Positions 7,729 to 15,208 are shown, counted from the stretch's first letter. The stretch: 16,497 bases of DNA from CAZOKN01 sp964580525 (GCA_964580525.1 CAZOKN010000040.1:1-16497); one strand, 5' to 3'. Notes: generated from the sequence alone by a model not told the origin. Numbers and translations: made by a program.

Positions 7729-8100
7729 ATGGAAGTTAAGAAAAAGAATTTATGGTCTTCTATTGGGCGAGCTGTTTTGGGCCATTGTCCGAACTGTGGG
7801 CAGGGAAGGCTTTTTAAGAGCTATCTAAAACAGGTGGATAGTTGTCAGTATTGTTCTGAAGAATTTGGACATATAAGGGCAGATGATGGGCCTGCGTGGT
7901 TAACTATAGTGCTGGTTGGCCATATAATGGCGCCTTTTATTGTTATGTACGCTATTGATTCAGCTTGGCCCGTATGGCTTTCTGTGACTGTGTGGTCGGC
8001 ATTTGCAGTAACTCTGATGCTTGTTCTTCTTCCGCGTTCAAAAGGCTTATTTATTGCAATAATCTGGCGCATGCAGTGTTCTGGTGGTGATAAATCGTGA
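7729..8100 (+). CDS. DUF983 family membrane protein
   Basis: A 123-residue protein of the DUF983 family, common in Alphaproteobacteria and of unknown biochemical role. It begins with a soluble segment bearing a zinc-ribbon-like pair, C-P-N-C (Cys20, Cys23) and C-Q-Y-C (Cys39, Cys42), together with the family phrase G-R-L-F. The motif D-D-G-P-A-W follows, then two membrane helices at about 55-75 and 79-98. The start ATG has only weak upstream purines. Its stop overlaps the GTG start of the next gene by 3 bases, so the two membrane proteins are probably made together. In other alphaproteobacteria DUF983 is often near cytochrome oxidase assembly genes, but none is seen here. Confidence 0.88.
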   Translation: MEVKKKNLWSSIGRAVLGHCPNCGQGRLFKSYLKQVDSCQYCSEEFGHIRADDGPAWLTIVLVGHIMAPFIVMYAIDSAWPVWLSVTVWSAFAVTLMLVLLPRSKGLFIAIIWRMQCSGGDKS

Positions 8101-8855
8101 GTAGAATTTTAATTAAGAGAAGTAGGCTTGTAGGTAAAAAGAGAACTGTAGAGTCTAATAAATCTCTTGGACTGAATCTTGCATTTATTGCAGGCGCAAT
8201 TAACGCTGGTGGTTTTATTGCGGTACAGCAATATACTTCACATATGACTGGTGTATTATCATTGGCAGCGGATAGTATCGTACTTAAAAACTGGGTTTCA
8301 TTTTTCTCCATGGTTTTGTATATCTTTTGCTTCATTCTTGGGGCGGCAACGACAGTTATTATGGTTATGTCGGCTAGAAAGAAGCATCTTAATTCACAAT
8401 ACGCATGGCCTTTAATTTTTGAAGCTATCCTTCTTATTATATTTGGTATTGTTAGTAATTTATATAAAGCTAGTTCTGAGGTATATATTTACTATATGGT
8501 GGCGTTGTTGTGTTATTTGATGGGATTGCAAAATGCACTTATTACCAAAATTTCTAATACAACTATTAGAACAACACATGTTACAGGTATGATTACGGAT
8601 ATAGGTATTGAGTTAGGAAAATTATTATCGTCTTTTAGTTATAATAAGGAGAAAATATTTCTTCATTCATCAGTGGTGTTGATGTTTTTTATAGGTGGTG
8701 TTTTGGGGGCTTATGGATTTAAATATATAGGCTTTTTGTCTGTTTTTCCTCTTTCTGGATATTTACTTTTTATATCTTACAATCCTATTAAGCGTGATTT
8801 AATCTTGGATAAATATCTGAGCTATCGCCTGAGAAGAAAACAGGTTAAATATTAA
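8097..8855 (+). CDS. YoaK family (DUF1275) integral membrane protein
   Basis: A 252-residue polytopic inner-membrane protein of the DUF1275/YoaK family, whose function is not established. Recognition rests on A-F-I-A-G-A-I-N-A-G-G-F and Y-T-S-H-M-T-G in the first part (residues 29-52) and the internal echo M-G-L-Q-N-A (142-147), then R-T-T-H-V-T-G-M-I-T-D (158-168). About six hydrophobic segments can be seen, at roughly 27-44, 68-92, 104-120, 130-150, 189-208 and 212-228. The start is GTG 8097 in a GTGA overlap with the DUF983 stop; the ribosome binding site is weak, which fits translational coupling. The protein has the usual family length. An export role has been suggested for the family, but nothing here defines a substrate. 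Confidence 0.88.
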   Translation: MSRILIKRSRLVGKKRTVESNKSLGLNLAFIAGAINAGGFIAVQQYTSHMTGVLSLAADSIVLKNWVSFFSMVLYIFCFILGAATTVIMVMSARKKHLNSQYAWPLIFEAILLIIFGIVSNLYKASSEVYIYYMVALLCYLMGLQNALITKISNTTIRTTHVTGMITDIGIELGKLLSSFSYNKEKIFLHSSVVLMFFIGGVLGAYGFKYIGFLSVFPLSGYLLFISYNPIKRDLILDKYLSYRLRRKQVKY

Positions 8856-8917
8856 TTTGTGGCTAAATTATATTACATGCTGTATGTGTAGCACCTCAAA
8901 ATAAAAGAGAAAATGAA

Positions 8918-9760
8918 GTGGCTGAAATTGGAAAAAAGAATCATTTAGAAATACTTAAACAGGTAGATTTCGGCTTGTATCTTGATGGTGGCGAACTGGG
9001 AGAGATACTTTTGCCAAGACGCTATAAGCCTGAAAAATGGCAGATAGGCGATTATATGGATGTTTTTGTTTATCTGGATTCTGATGATAGGCCGGTGGCA
9101 ACAACTGAAGAGCCTTTGGCGCAAGTGGATAGTTGTGCAAACCTTAAGGTCGTGCAGATAGGAAAATTTGGCGCCTTTATGAATTGGGGCTTGGCGAAAG
9201 ACTTGCTAGTGCCATTCAAAGAGCAGCGTGTGCCTATGCAAGTTGGTAGCTCTTATGTGGTATTTGTCTTTATCGATGCGACAGGCCGTATAGCAGCTAG
9301 CAGTAAATTAAGCAGATTCTTGAAAGAAGAAAATCGTGATTGTTTTCAAGAAGGACAAAAAGTTACTTTGCTATTAGCTAGCCGTAGCGATTTGGGCTAT
9401 AAGGCAGTTATCAATGGCACTCATCTTGGCCTTATTCATAATAACGAGCTTTTCCAGCAAGTTAGGGTTGGTGATACAGTAACGGGATATATAAAAGAGA
9501 TTCGTGGTGACGATAGAATAAATTTAACCCTTCAGGCATCAGGGAAAGAAGTTAGGGATTCTTTAAGAGAGCAAATTCTTGCTTATATGAAATTGCATGG
9601 TGGGTGCTCTAGCATTACAGACAATAGCCGTCCTGAAGAAATTTATAAAGAGTTCAAAGTTAGCAAATCCAATTATAAGAAAGCCATAGGCTCACTATAC
9701 AAAGACAAGCTTATAGTGATGGGTGAGGGGACTATTAGACTGCCGAAAAGAATTAATTAA
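8918..9760 (+). CDS. CvfB-like S1 RNA-binding protein
   Basis: A 280-residue cytoplasmic protein with the CvfB/YitL plan: three S1-type beta-barrel domains (about residues 5-65, 70-132 and 143-207) and a C-terminal winged-helix segment (about 215-275). Family phrases include F-G-L-Y-L-D-G, G-E-I-L-L-P-R-R-Y, F-G-A-F-M-N-W-G-L, K-D-L-L-V-P-F and D-R-I-N-L-T-L. CvfB proteins bind RNA and affect virulence gene expression in Staphylococcus. A general post-transcriptional role is inferred here. The start is GTG with GAGA 7 bases upstream; a nearby ATG at 8913 is out of frame. The gene overlaps the convergent fliP gene by 8 bases tail to tail, and no terminator separates them. Confidence 0.88.
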   Translation: MAEIGKKNHLEILKQVDFGLYLDGGELGEILLPRRYKPEKWQIGDYMDVFVYLDSDDRPVATTEEPLAQVDSCANLKVVQIGKFGAFMNWGLAKDLLVPFKEQRVPMQVGSSYVVFVFIDATGRIAASSKLSRFLKEENRDCFQEGQKVTLLLASRSDLGYKAVINGTHLGLIHNNELFQQVRVGDTVTGYIKEIRGDDRINLTLQASGKEVRDSLREQILAYMKLHGGCSSITDNSRPEEIYKEFKVSKSNYKKAIGSLYKDKLIVMGEGTIRLPKRIN

Positions 9761-10487
9761 AACTCTTTATCAAACTTCCCACAGTCAGATACCATCCGTC
9801 AATCAAGACGAAGAAAATCAGCTTGAAAGGCAGCGAGATAAGCACTGGTGGTAACATCATCATACCCATTGCCATCAGTGTGGAAGCTACCATCATATCT
9901 ATTATTAAGAATGGTATGAATAGTAAAAATCCAATTTCGAAAGCTCTGCGTAGTTCGCTGATCATAAAAGCTGGTATAAGAGTTTTAAATGGCACATCTT
10001 CAGCTTTCGTAGGTTGGTCTTTTTTGTCATCGCTAGAAAGCTCTGTGAATAGTGACAGATCTTTTTCTCTGACGTTATTCATCATAAAATCATGGAAAGG
10101 CATCATTATAGGCTTTATAGCCTGCTCCTCAGTCATTTTATCTGATATTAGCGGTTTGATGCCCTCATTGTATGATCTAGTAAATGTTGGCTCCATAATG
10201 AAAAGAGTCAAAAATAACGCCAGACTTATAAGAACTGAATTAGGGGGAGTTTGTTGTAAGCCCAGGGCTGTCCTGAGGAATGATAAAACAACTACTATCC
10301 TTGTGAAAGAAGTTATCATTATCAATATTGATGGCGCAAGGCTAAGAACTGTGATTATGGCTATAAGTTGAATAATCCGCTCGGAAGCTTTACCACCTCC
10401 ATCACCCATATTCATTGAAACAGTTTGCGCAGCGGCAGGATCAATCAATAAAAATAATGCACAAAATGCCAGTAAAAAATACCTCAT
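9753..10487 (-). CDS. fliP: flagellar type III export gate protein FliP
   Basis: FliP is a core subunit of the membrane export gate (FliPQR) that passes flagellar subunits across the inner membrane. The 244-residue product is full length. It has a cleavable signal peptide (A-A-A before Gln21), the signature S-F-T-R-I-V-V-V-L-S-F-L-R-T-A-L-G-L (60-77) with Q-Q-T-P-P-N, a periplasmic loop at about 102-168, and the second signature F-L-I-I-D-M-M-V-A-S-T-L-M-A-M-G-M-M (193-210) before a final hydrophobic hairpin. The start has AAGGA 7 bases upstream and forms an ATGA overlap with the fliO stop. fliQ and fliR are not immediately downstream: the gene ends against convergent cvfB, so the export-gate operon is split in this genome. 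Confidence 0.97.
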   Translation of the reverse strand: MRYFLLAFCALFLLIDPAAAQTVSMNMGDGGGKASERIIQLIAIITVLSLAPSILIMITSFTRIVVVLSFLRTALGLQQTPPNSVLISLALFLTLFIMEPTFTRSYNEGIKPLISDKMTEEQAIKPIMMPFHDFMMNNVREKDLSLFTELSSDDKKDQPTKAEDVPFKTLIPAFMISELRRAFEIGFLLFIPFLIIDMMVASTLMAMGMMMLPPVLISLPFKLIFFVLIDGWYLTVGSLIKSFN

Positions 10488-10774
10488 TTAACATCCTTTT
10501 TTTCGGATTTAGCGGGAATGTTGCTCTCTATCAGCAATTCTGAAGTTGCACCTAGTAAAACTAAATGCTCAATATCGTCTCTTTTTATTAAAACGAGTTT
10601 TCTCTTGGTATCAAGATGCACGATCTGTTTGATGGAAAGGCGTCCCTCTGGAAATCTTTTAAACAAAAAATCTGGATTCGAAAGAAATTTTTTAAAAAAT
10701 ATTGAGGCAATTCCAATCAGCCCTAGTACGGCTATCAGAGAAAAAACTGCTTTGATGTACAAGTCAAATCCCAT
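10484..10774 (-). CDS. fliO: flagellar biosynthesis protein FliO
   Basis: FliO helps assemble and stabilise the FliP ring of the flagellar export gate. The 96-residue protein has one N-terminal membrane helix (about residues 7-27), then a small cytoplasmic domain with the FliO pattern L-D-T-K-R-K-L-V-L-I-K-R-D-D, H-L-V-L-L-G and L-L-I-E. FliO is poorly conserved, so the position directly before fliP (4-base ATGA overlap) is an important part of the call. The start overlaps the upstream coiled-coil gene by one base (TAATG). AAGGATGG lies upstream at somewhat long spacing. Confidence 0.88.
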   Translation of the reverse strand: MGFDLYIKAVFSLIAVLGLIGIASIFFKKFLSNPDFLFKRFPEGRLSIKQIVHLDTKRKLVLIKRDDIEHLVLLGATSELLIESNIPAKSEKKDVK

Positions 10775-11115
10775 TATTTATTTCCATCCTTATTGAGCAT
10801 TGAAGAGCTGCCATATGCATTATTAGCTCTTTTACGTTGATTCAAAGAGTCTATTTGCTCTCTTATTGCGCCTTGTTTTTCGACCATTCTAGCAACAAGC
10901 TCGCTAAGATTAGTTGTTATTTCTGATAATTTATTTTGATAAGATTTTGCTTCAATGGGCGGCAAAGTTTTAAGCTCATCACAAAAATCTTTAACCTTAG
11001 TATTTAATGGAGACATATCGAGATTGCCTCCATTTTCAAGGTTTTCAGTAAGCGATTTTAGATCATCCCAGATAGCTTGTAGCAATGTCTCTGGTTTTTC
11101 TTTTACTGTTGTCAT
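10774..11115 (-). CDS. small coiled-coil protein of unknown function, first gene before fliO
   Basis: A 113-residue, almost entirely helical, polar protein that I do not recognise by sequence. It has no signal peptide or membrane segment. Residues about 60-97 form a heptad-like stretch (K-L-S-E-I-T-T-N-L-S-E-L-V-A-R-M-V) followed by a basic, disordered-looking tail rich in N, S and K. It overlaps fliO by one base, and fliO overlaps fliP, so the three are cotranscribed. Size, helical content and place are reminiscent of flagellar export chaperones of the FlgN/FliT type, some of which end in a similar polar tail. That is a guess from context, not a domain match. ATG 11115 is the only reasonable start; no ribosome binding site is seen in front of it. 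Confidence 0.75.
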   Translation of the reverse strand: MTTVKEKPETLLQAIWDDLKSLTENLENGGNLDMSPLNTKVKDFCDELKTLPPIEAKSYQNKLSEITTNLSELVARMVEKQGAIREQIDSLNQRKRANNAYGSSSMLNKDGNK

Positions 11116-11178
11116 AAGAATTTTTGTGAATCTACTAAATGTTAATTATGCTTCGTTACGAAATTTAATATAATACTC

Positions 11179-11883
11179 TTACTCTGCTATTGTAAAATGA
11201 AAACAAGTACCATTTTCACCATCAGAGCTAAACCATATATCACCTCCGTGGTTTTCAACGATTTTTTTGCAAAAAGATAATCCTGCTCCGAAGCCTTCTT
11301 CTTTATTTTCTGGATTTATACGCTGAAATAAAGCAAAAACAAAATTTCTATAAACCTCATCAATACCAATTCCATTATCTTGAATATCGAACTGCCAGGC
11401 CTTATCTAGTTTTTTGGCGGATATTTTTATTTTTGGTGATTTTTTGCTACGGAACTTTAGTGAGTTATCAATTAAACAGCTAAGAAGTTTTACTATTTCT
11501 CCATTATCGACATCAAGGCTTGGTAATTTTTCTGAGGTTATTTCAGCTTTGTATTTTTTTATTTTAGCATCAAGATTTTTCATTGCCTCTTTGAGAGAGG
11601 AATTAAAATCAGTTTTTTTATGTTCTGCCTTAGAATTAGCAATATATGAATATTCGCGCAATAGGCCAACCTTTTGCAAAACTTCATTTATACAACTGCG
11701 CGAATTTTCAATCTTTTCGCTTACTGATTTATCAATACCTGCGTTTTTTAACTCATCAAAATAAATTATAACCTGACGTAGTGGGTCACGTAAGTCGTGT
11801 GATGTTATATGTGCAAAAAGCTCGAAATCATCTGATAGGCTTTTAAGCTTTGTTTCGCATTTTTTTAAACTTACATCTGTCAT
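11179..11883 (-). CDS. soluble histidine kinase core (HisKA-HATPase) without sensor domain
   Basis: A 234-residue cytoplasmic kinase consisting almost only of the catalytic core. The phospho-acceptor is His29 in I-T-S-H-D-L-R-D-P-L-R, the variant H box seen in phytochrome-type kinases. The ATPase domain shows the N box L-I-D-N-S-L-K-F-R (Asn140), D-N-G-I-G-I-D (169-175), F-A-L-F-Q-R-I (183-189) and G-F-G-A-G-L-S-F (197-204), also of phytochrome-kinase style. Only about 20 residues precede the HisKA helix, so the signal must arrive through a partner. Its start overlaps the double-receiver gene by one base (TAATG), making that protein the obvious partner. GGGA lies 8 bases upstream of the ATG. 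It is followed by a 62-base gap to the flagellar trio without a convincing terminator. Confidence 0.92.
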   Translation of the reverse strand: MTDVSLKKCETKLKSLSDDFELFAHITSHDLRDPLRQVIIYFDELKNAGIDKSVSEKIENSRSCINEVLQKVGLLREYSYIANSKAEHKKTDFNSSLKEAMKNLDAKIKKYKAEITSEKLPSLDVDNGEIVKLLSCLIDNSLKFRSKKSPKIKISAKKLDKAWQFDIQDNGIGIDEVYRNFVFALFQRINPENKEEGFGAGLSFCKKIVENHGGDIWFSSDGENGTCFHFTIAE

Positions 11884-12806
11884 TATATTTCCCGTTCTTT
11901 AACCTGCAAATCGGCGTATTTTTCGAGGAATTCACGCAGTTGAATAAATTTGGTTGGTTTGGCAATATAGTCGTCCATTCCAGAGGCTTGCCAGAAATTT
12001 TTTTCTATTTCATCAGATTTTGTTTCAATCATTCCAATTATTACTGCACGCGGATGATTTTTTTCTATCTCATACTCACGAATCATCTCTGTAACTTTAT
12101 AGCCGTTTATGTCGGAAAGTTTGCTATCAAGGAATATTATATCAAAAGAATGTTTTCTAACCATTTCAAGTGCTTCTATGCCTTTGCCGGTTATGTGAAT
12201 ATTCGGGCTGAGATTTCTTAATTGTTTATTGGCACGTTCACGATTTGTAGGATAATCATCGACAAATAATATTTTCCAATTTCCTATAGTTTCTTTAATT
12301 GCTGATTTATAGGCTTCTAATTCTCTTTGTCTTTTTTCCTCTGCTTCTTTTTCTAAATCTATTTCTATAGCCTCTATTTTTAACTTAGCTATTAAATTAT
12401 TGGCTCTGTCTTCCGGAGCAATCTCCTGTAATTTTCTTTTGAATTCATTATATTTTTGAAGACAGCTGGCAACTTTTGCATGTGTAAAAGGTTTTACAAT
12501 ATATCCAGCAGCACCAAGCTCTTTTGCGCGATTTACATCTGTTGATATGCGGCTGGCGGTTAGCATAACGATGAAAGCCTCAGGATCATAGCCTAGTAAT
12601 TCTGGTAATAAATCAAGTCCGCTTTTATCGGGTAGTCCTATATCAAGAAGTGTTATATCAGGGCAATGTTCTTTGAATTTGTTGAGCCCATCCTGTGCAT
12701 TCAAAGCGGTTGCTCTTTTGCATCCATCAAAAATCTGGAAGGCCAACGAACGAAATAATTGTTCATCTTCTATAATTAATACGGATAAGTCTTGTCTGTT
12801 TTTCAT
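11883..12806 (-). CDS. double-receiver response regulator (REC-coiled linker-REC)
   Basis: A 307-residue protein with two receiver domains and no output domain. REC1 (about residues 7-122) is complete: E13-D14-E15, phospho-acceptor Asp55 in L-L-D-I-G-L-P-D-K, Thr83 and Lys105. A highly charged helix of about 50 residues (123-173) links it to REC2 (about 177-300), which keeps D183-D184, Asp227 and Lys283. In REC2, however, the switch Thr position is Ile260 (G-M-I-E instead of the usual x-L-T-A), and D-G is N-G after the acceptor. REC1 is about half identical by eye to the lone receiver encoded just before it. The start lies one base after that gene's stop with no ribosome binding site, so translation is coupled. 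It probably relays signal to the following kinase core. Confidence 0.9.
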   Translation of the reverse strand: MKNRQDLSVLIIEDEQLFRSLAFQIFDGCKRATALNAQDGLNKFKEHCPDITLLDIGLPDKSGLDLLPELLGYDPEAFIVMLTASRISTDVNRAKELGAAGYIVKPFTHAKVASCLQKYNEFKRKLQEIAPEDRANNLIAKLKIEAIEIDLEKEAEEKRQRELEAYKSAIKETIGNWKILFVDDYPTNRERANKQLRNLSPNIHITGKGIEALEMVRKHSFDIIFLDSKLSDINGYKVTEMIREYEIEKNHPRAVIIGMIETKSDEIEKNFWQASGMDDYIAKPTKFIQLREFLEKYADLQVKEREI

Positions 12807-12807
12807 T

Positions 12808-13194
12808 TTATTTTTTGTCTTTAAATTTTATATAATTATCTATGCTGTCTTTTATTTTTTTGCGCGAGAAAGGTTTTATTATATAGCCTTTGGCACCTTT
12901 TTGAAAAGAAGCTTCCACATCTTTTTTTAAGTTACTGGAAGTTAGCATAATAACAAAAGCATTTTTATTGATAGCCAGTATTTCTGCCAACACAGCATGT
13001 CCATCCTTGTCTGGCAGGCCTATATCAAGAAACGTAATATCCGGATTGTTATATTTAAATTTATTTATACCATCATTGCCTGTTTTTGCAGTAGCGACTT
13101 TATGCCCCTGCAGCATTTCTGCTGCAAGATTTAAAAACATATCGTTATCTTCAACAATTAGAACCGATAATTCTTTAGATGCGTTGTTTTCCAT
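12808..13194 (-). CDS. single-domain response regulator (receiver only)
   Basis: A 128-residue stand-alone receiver with E15-D16, phospho-acceptor Asp57 in F-L-D-I-G-L-P-D-K, switch Thr85 in M-L-T-S and Lys107 in I-K-P-F. There is no output domain. Its closest relative in the window is REC1 of the next protein, with which it shares N-K-F-K, P-D-I-T, L-D-I-G-L-P-D-K and G-Y-I-x-K-P-F, pointing to duplication followed by fusion or fission. GTAGGG sits just upstream of the ATG, next to the stop of the preceding receiver gene. It sits in the same minus-strand operon as the PAS kinase and is a plausible phosphate acceptor. Confidence 0.92.
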   Translation of the reverse strand: MENNASKELSVLIVEDNDMFLNLAAEMLQGHKVATAKTGNDGINKFKYNNPDITFLDIGLPDKDGHAVLAEILAINKNAFVIMLTSSNLKKDVEASFQKGAKGYIIKPFSRKKIKDSIDNYIKFKDKK

Positions 13195-13203
13195 AATCCC
13201 TAC

Positions 13204-13596
13204 TTATTTAAAATATTTTTTTAAGATTATTTCGATATTCTCACCTTTTATAGGCTTGCTAACATAATCATCCATGCCAGCATCTATACATTTTTCCCTA
13301 TCTCCGCTTAGTGCATTAGCAGTTATGGCTACTATGGGAGTACGTTTGCTGCCGTTTTCGGATATACGGATTTGTTTTGTTGCATCGTATCCATCCAGCT
13401 TTGGCATTTGAATATCCATAAATATCAGGTCGTAAGCATTTTGATTGTGTGCTTCCAGAGCCTTTTGGCCGTCCTCAGCAATATCGACAAGACATTCCAT
13501 TAATTCGAGCATTTCTTTTAATAATTCCGAATTAATAGCATAATCGTCTGCTATAAGAATTTTTTTGCCAGGAAATTTTTCAGTAATTTTTTTCAT
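13204..13596 (-). CDS. hybrid-kinase-type receiver protein
   Basis: A 130-residue receiver with D17-D18, phospho-acceptor Asp61 in F-M-D-I-Q-M-P-K-L-D-G, Thr92 in A-I-T-A-N-A and Lys114 in S-K-P. The motifs M-D-I-Q-M-P, P-I-V-A-I-T-A-N-A and A-G-M-D-D-Y are typical of receivers fused to the C-terminus of BarA/ArcB-type hybrid kinases, and the gene lies directly downstream of a PAS kinase of the matching type. It therefore looks like the detached receiver of a split hybrid kinase. The start has AGGA about 10 bases upstream. The 56-base gap to the kinase stop holds only weak inverted repeats and no T-tailed terminator, so cotranscription is likely. Confidence 0.92.
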   Translation of the reverse strand: MKKITEKFPGKKILIADDYAINSELLKEMLELMECLVDIAEDGQKALEAHNQNAYDLIFMDIQMPKLDGYDATKQIRISENGSKRTPIVAITANALSGDREKCIDAGMDDYVSKPIKGENIEIILKKYFK

Positions 13597-13652
13597 TATT
13601 TTTAGTCCTATTAGTTAATTAATTTTATTCATTTTTTGAATGAGAGGGAAAA

Positions 13653-15065
13653 TTATAGTGCAAATTTTATTTCAAACCAAAAAGTGGAGCCCTTTCCCAC
13701 TGTGCTTTTCACCCCTATTTTTCCGCCTATAAGTTCAACAAGTTGCTTAGATATTGCAAGGCCAAGACCTGTGCCACCAAACTTTCTTGTTGTAGAAATA
13801 TCGGCCTGAGAAAATTTTTCAAAAATCTTATCTAATTTATCTGCTTCGATACCAATTCCTGTGTCAGTTATTTCGAATAATAAAGTTATATTTTTATCAG
13901 TTTTATCTTTAGCTGTTATAGATGTTTCTACATAGCCGGATTCAGTGAATTTTACAGCATTGCCTATAAGATTGGTAAGAATCTGGCGTGTTCTCAAAGG
14001 ATCGCCTTTTATAAAAGACGGGATGTCCCCTGAGATCTTGATTTTTATTTCTAAATTCTTTTTTGCTGCATGCGAGGTAAAAATATTATCTACCTGTTCA
14101 ACGATTTCTTTTAAATCGAAGCTTACAGATTCAATTTCCATTTCTCCTGCTTCAATCTTTGAAAAATCTAAAATGTCATTTATTAAATCTAATAGCACTT
14201 CGCTAGAATGATAAATCTGATTAGCATATTTATCTTGTTTAGGTTGCAGCTCTGTGTTCATCAACAGTTCAGTCATTCCTAAAATTCCATTTAGTGGTGT
14301 TCGTATCTCATGGCTCATATGAGCAAGGAATATACTTTTTGCATGATTGGCATTATCAGCATCTATGCGCGATTTTTGTAACTGGAAATGCGTCCATTCT
14401 AGTCTATCGGTATATTCACGCATTTTTTCTTCTGCTTTTTTGCGCTCAGTTATATTGCGGACAATTGCTACAAACATTGTTTCGTCGCCATTGGTTATTA
14501 GATTAATTACGATTTCTATAAAGAAATTAGCATTGTCTTTATGCTTTGCAGTAAGTTCTCTTTCTTTTCCAACCACATCATAAAACCCTTTTTGTACAGA
14601 ATCTTTTAAATAGGTTTCGTTAGCAGAGCTTTCTGTTTTTGGTATTAAAATATCTATATTTTTGCCGATTATTTCTTCATTGCTATATCCGAACATTCTT
14701 TCTGTAGCTTGGTTAACGGATTTTATTGTTCCGCGTTTATCCAAACCAATAATTCCATCTACAACATTATCTAAAATAAGTTTTAGGTTTTGCTCTTTGT
14801 TTTGGAGCGCTTCAAGCTCTTTATGCATTGTTTTTATATTGTCTTGTGCAGATTCTAGATCCAGAGATAGCAAAGTATTTTGCGATAATAAATCTTTGTT
14901 GAAGTAATAAAGGATATATATAGAAAGCAAAATTATTATGTCGTTTATTAGTATATAGGGTGAAAGGGAATGTTTTACGGATGCTAAGATGGATATAGAG
15001 GCTACAAGACCGAGACCTGCAAATAATTGAATATATACTTCAAGTTTATTATCTGGCGAGTTCAA
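13653..15065 (-). CDS. membrane-anchored PAS-domain sensor histidine kinase
   Basis: A 470-residue kinase with two membrane helices near the N-terminus (about residues 11-30 and 37-55) separated by a very short loop, a coiled stretch (62-93), and a PAS domain with PAC tail (about 95-209; D-G-I-I-G-L-D, E-R-M-F-G-Y-S, R-N-I-T-E-R-K). The HisKA domain has His252 (H-M-S-H-E-I-R-T-P-L-N-G), and the ATPase domain has N-L-I-G-N-A-V-K-F-T, D-T-G-I-G-I and F-G-G-T-G-L-G-L-A-I. It is of the hybrid-kinase type but ends after the ATPase; a matching receiver is the next gene. The start is TTG 15065 with GGAT 5 bases before it. An in-frame stop lies two codons upstream, and no in-frame ATG precedes the PAS domain. 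Sensing is probably cytoplasmic or within the membrane; the PAS ligand is unknown. Confidence 0.94.
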   Translation of the reverse strand: MNSPDNKLEVYIQLFAGLGLVASISILASVKHSLSPYILINDIIILLSIYILYYFNKDLLSQNTLLSLDLESAQDNIKTMHKELEALQNKEQNLKLILDNVVDGIIGLDKRGTIKSVNQATERMFGYSNEEIIGKNIDILIPKTESSANETYLKDSVQKGFYDVVGKERELTAKHKDNANFFIEIVINLITNGDETMFVAIVRNITERKKAEEKMREYTDRLEWTHFQLQKSRIDADNANHAKSIFLAHMSHEIRTPLNGILGMTELLMNTELQPKQDKYANQIYHSSEVLLDLINDILDFSKIEAGEMEIESVSFDLKEIVEQVDNIFTSHAAKKNLEIKIKISGDIPSFIKGDPLRTRQILTNLIGNAVKFTESGYVETSITAKDKTDKNITLLFEITDTGIGIEADKLDKIFEKFSQADISTTRKFGGTGLGLAISKQLVELIGGKIGVKSTVGKGSTFWFEIKFAL

Positions 15066-15108
15066 TTTTTATCCAATGTTATTTTTGTGATAAGGCCGCT
15101 AAACGCTA

Positions 15109-15129
15109 GCTTAGAAGCAAAAGCTAAGC
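15109..15129. repeat. short inverted repeat in divergent intergenic region
   Basis: GCTTAG (15109-15114) is repeated inverted as CTAAGC (15124-15129) around a 9-base spacer. It lies in the leader of the minus-strand PAS kinase. It has no T tail, so it is either a leader hairpin or an operator, or chance. Confidence 0.4.
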
Positions 15130-15182
15130 CTATATAGTTATTATTATACTATAAAGAGAAAAACACTATAAAAATTAAACTA

Positions 15183-15208
15183 AAAGATTCAAATATTTTT
15201 GAATCTTT
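15183..15208. repeat. 11-bp perfect inverted repeat between divergent signalling genes
   Basis: AAAGATTCAAA (15183-15193) and TTTGAATCTTT (15198-15208) are perfect inverse complements around TATT. It sits between the PAS kinase (-) and the lone receiver (+), where no transcript needs to end. On the minus strand it is followed by broken T runs. Both arms contain GANTC, the CcrM methylation sequence of alphaproteobacteria. It could be an operator or a hairpin in one leader. Confidence 0.6.

Noticed and set aside
9823..10371. Long plus-strand open frame of about 180 codons opposite fliP
   Set aside because: It is antisense to a complete, well conserved fliP and has no recognisable domain or ribosome binding site.
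11152..11162. TTCG-TTA-CGAA palindrome between the soluble kinase and the flagellar trio
   Set aside because: Stem of only 4 bp with no T tract on either strand; neither terminator nor convincing operator.
13597..13652. Hairpins in the gap between the PAS kinase and the hybrid-type receiver
   Set aside because: Only 5-bp AT stems (TCATT/AATGA) without a T run; no support for termination.
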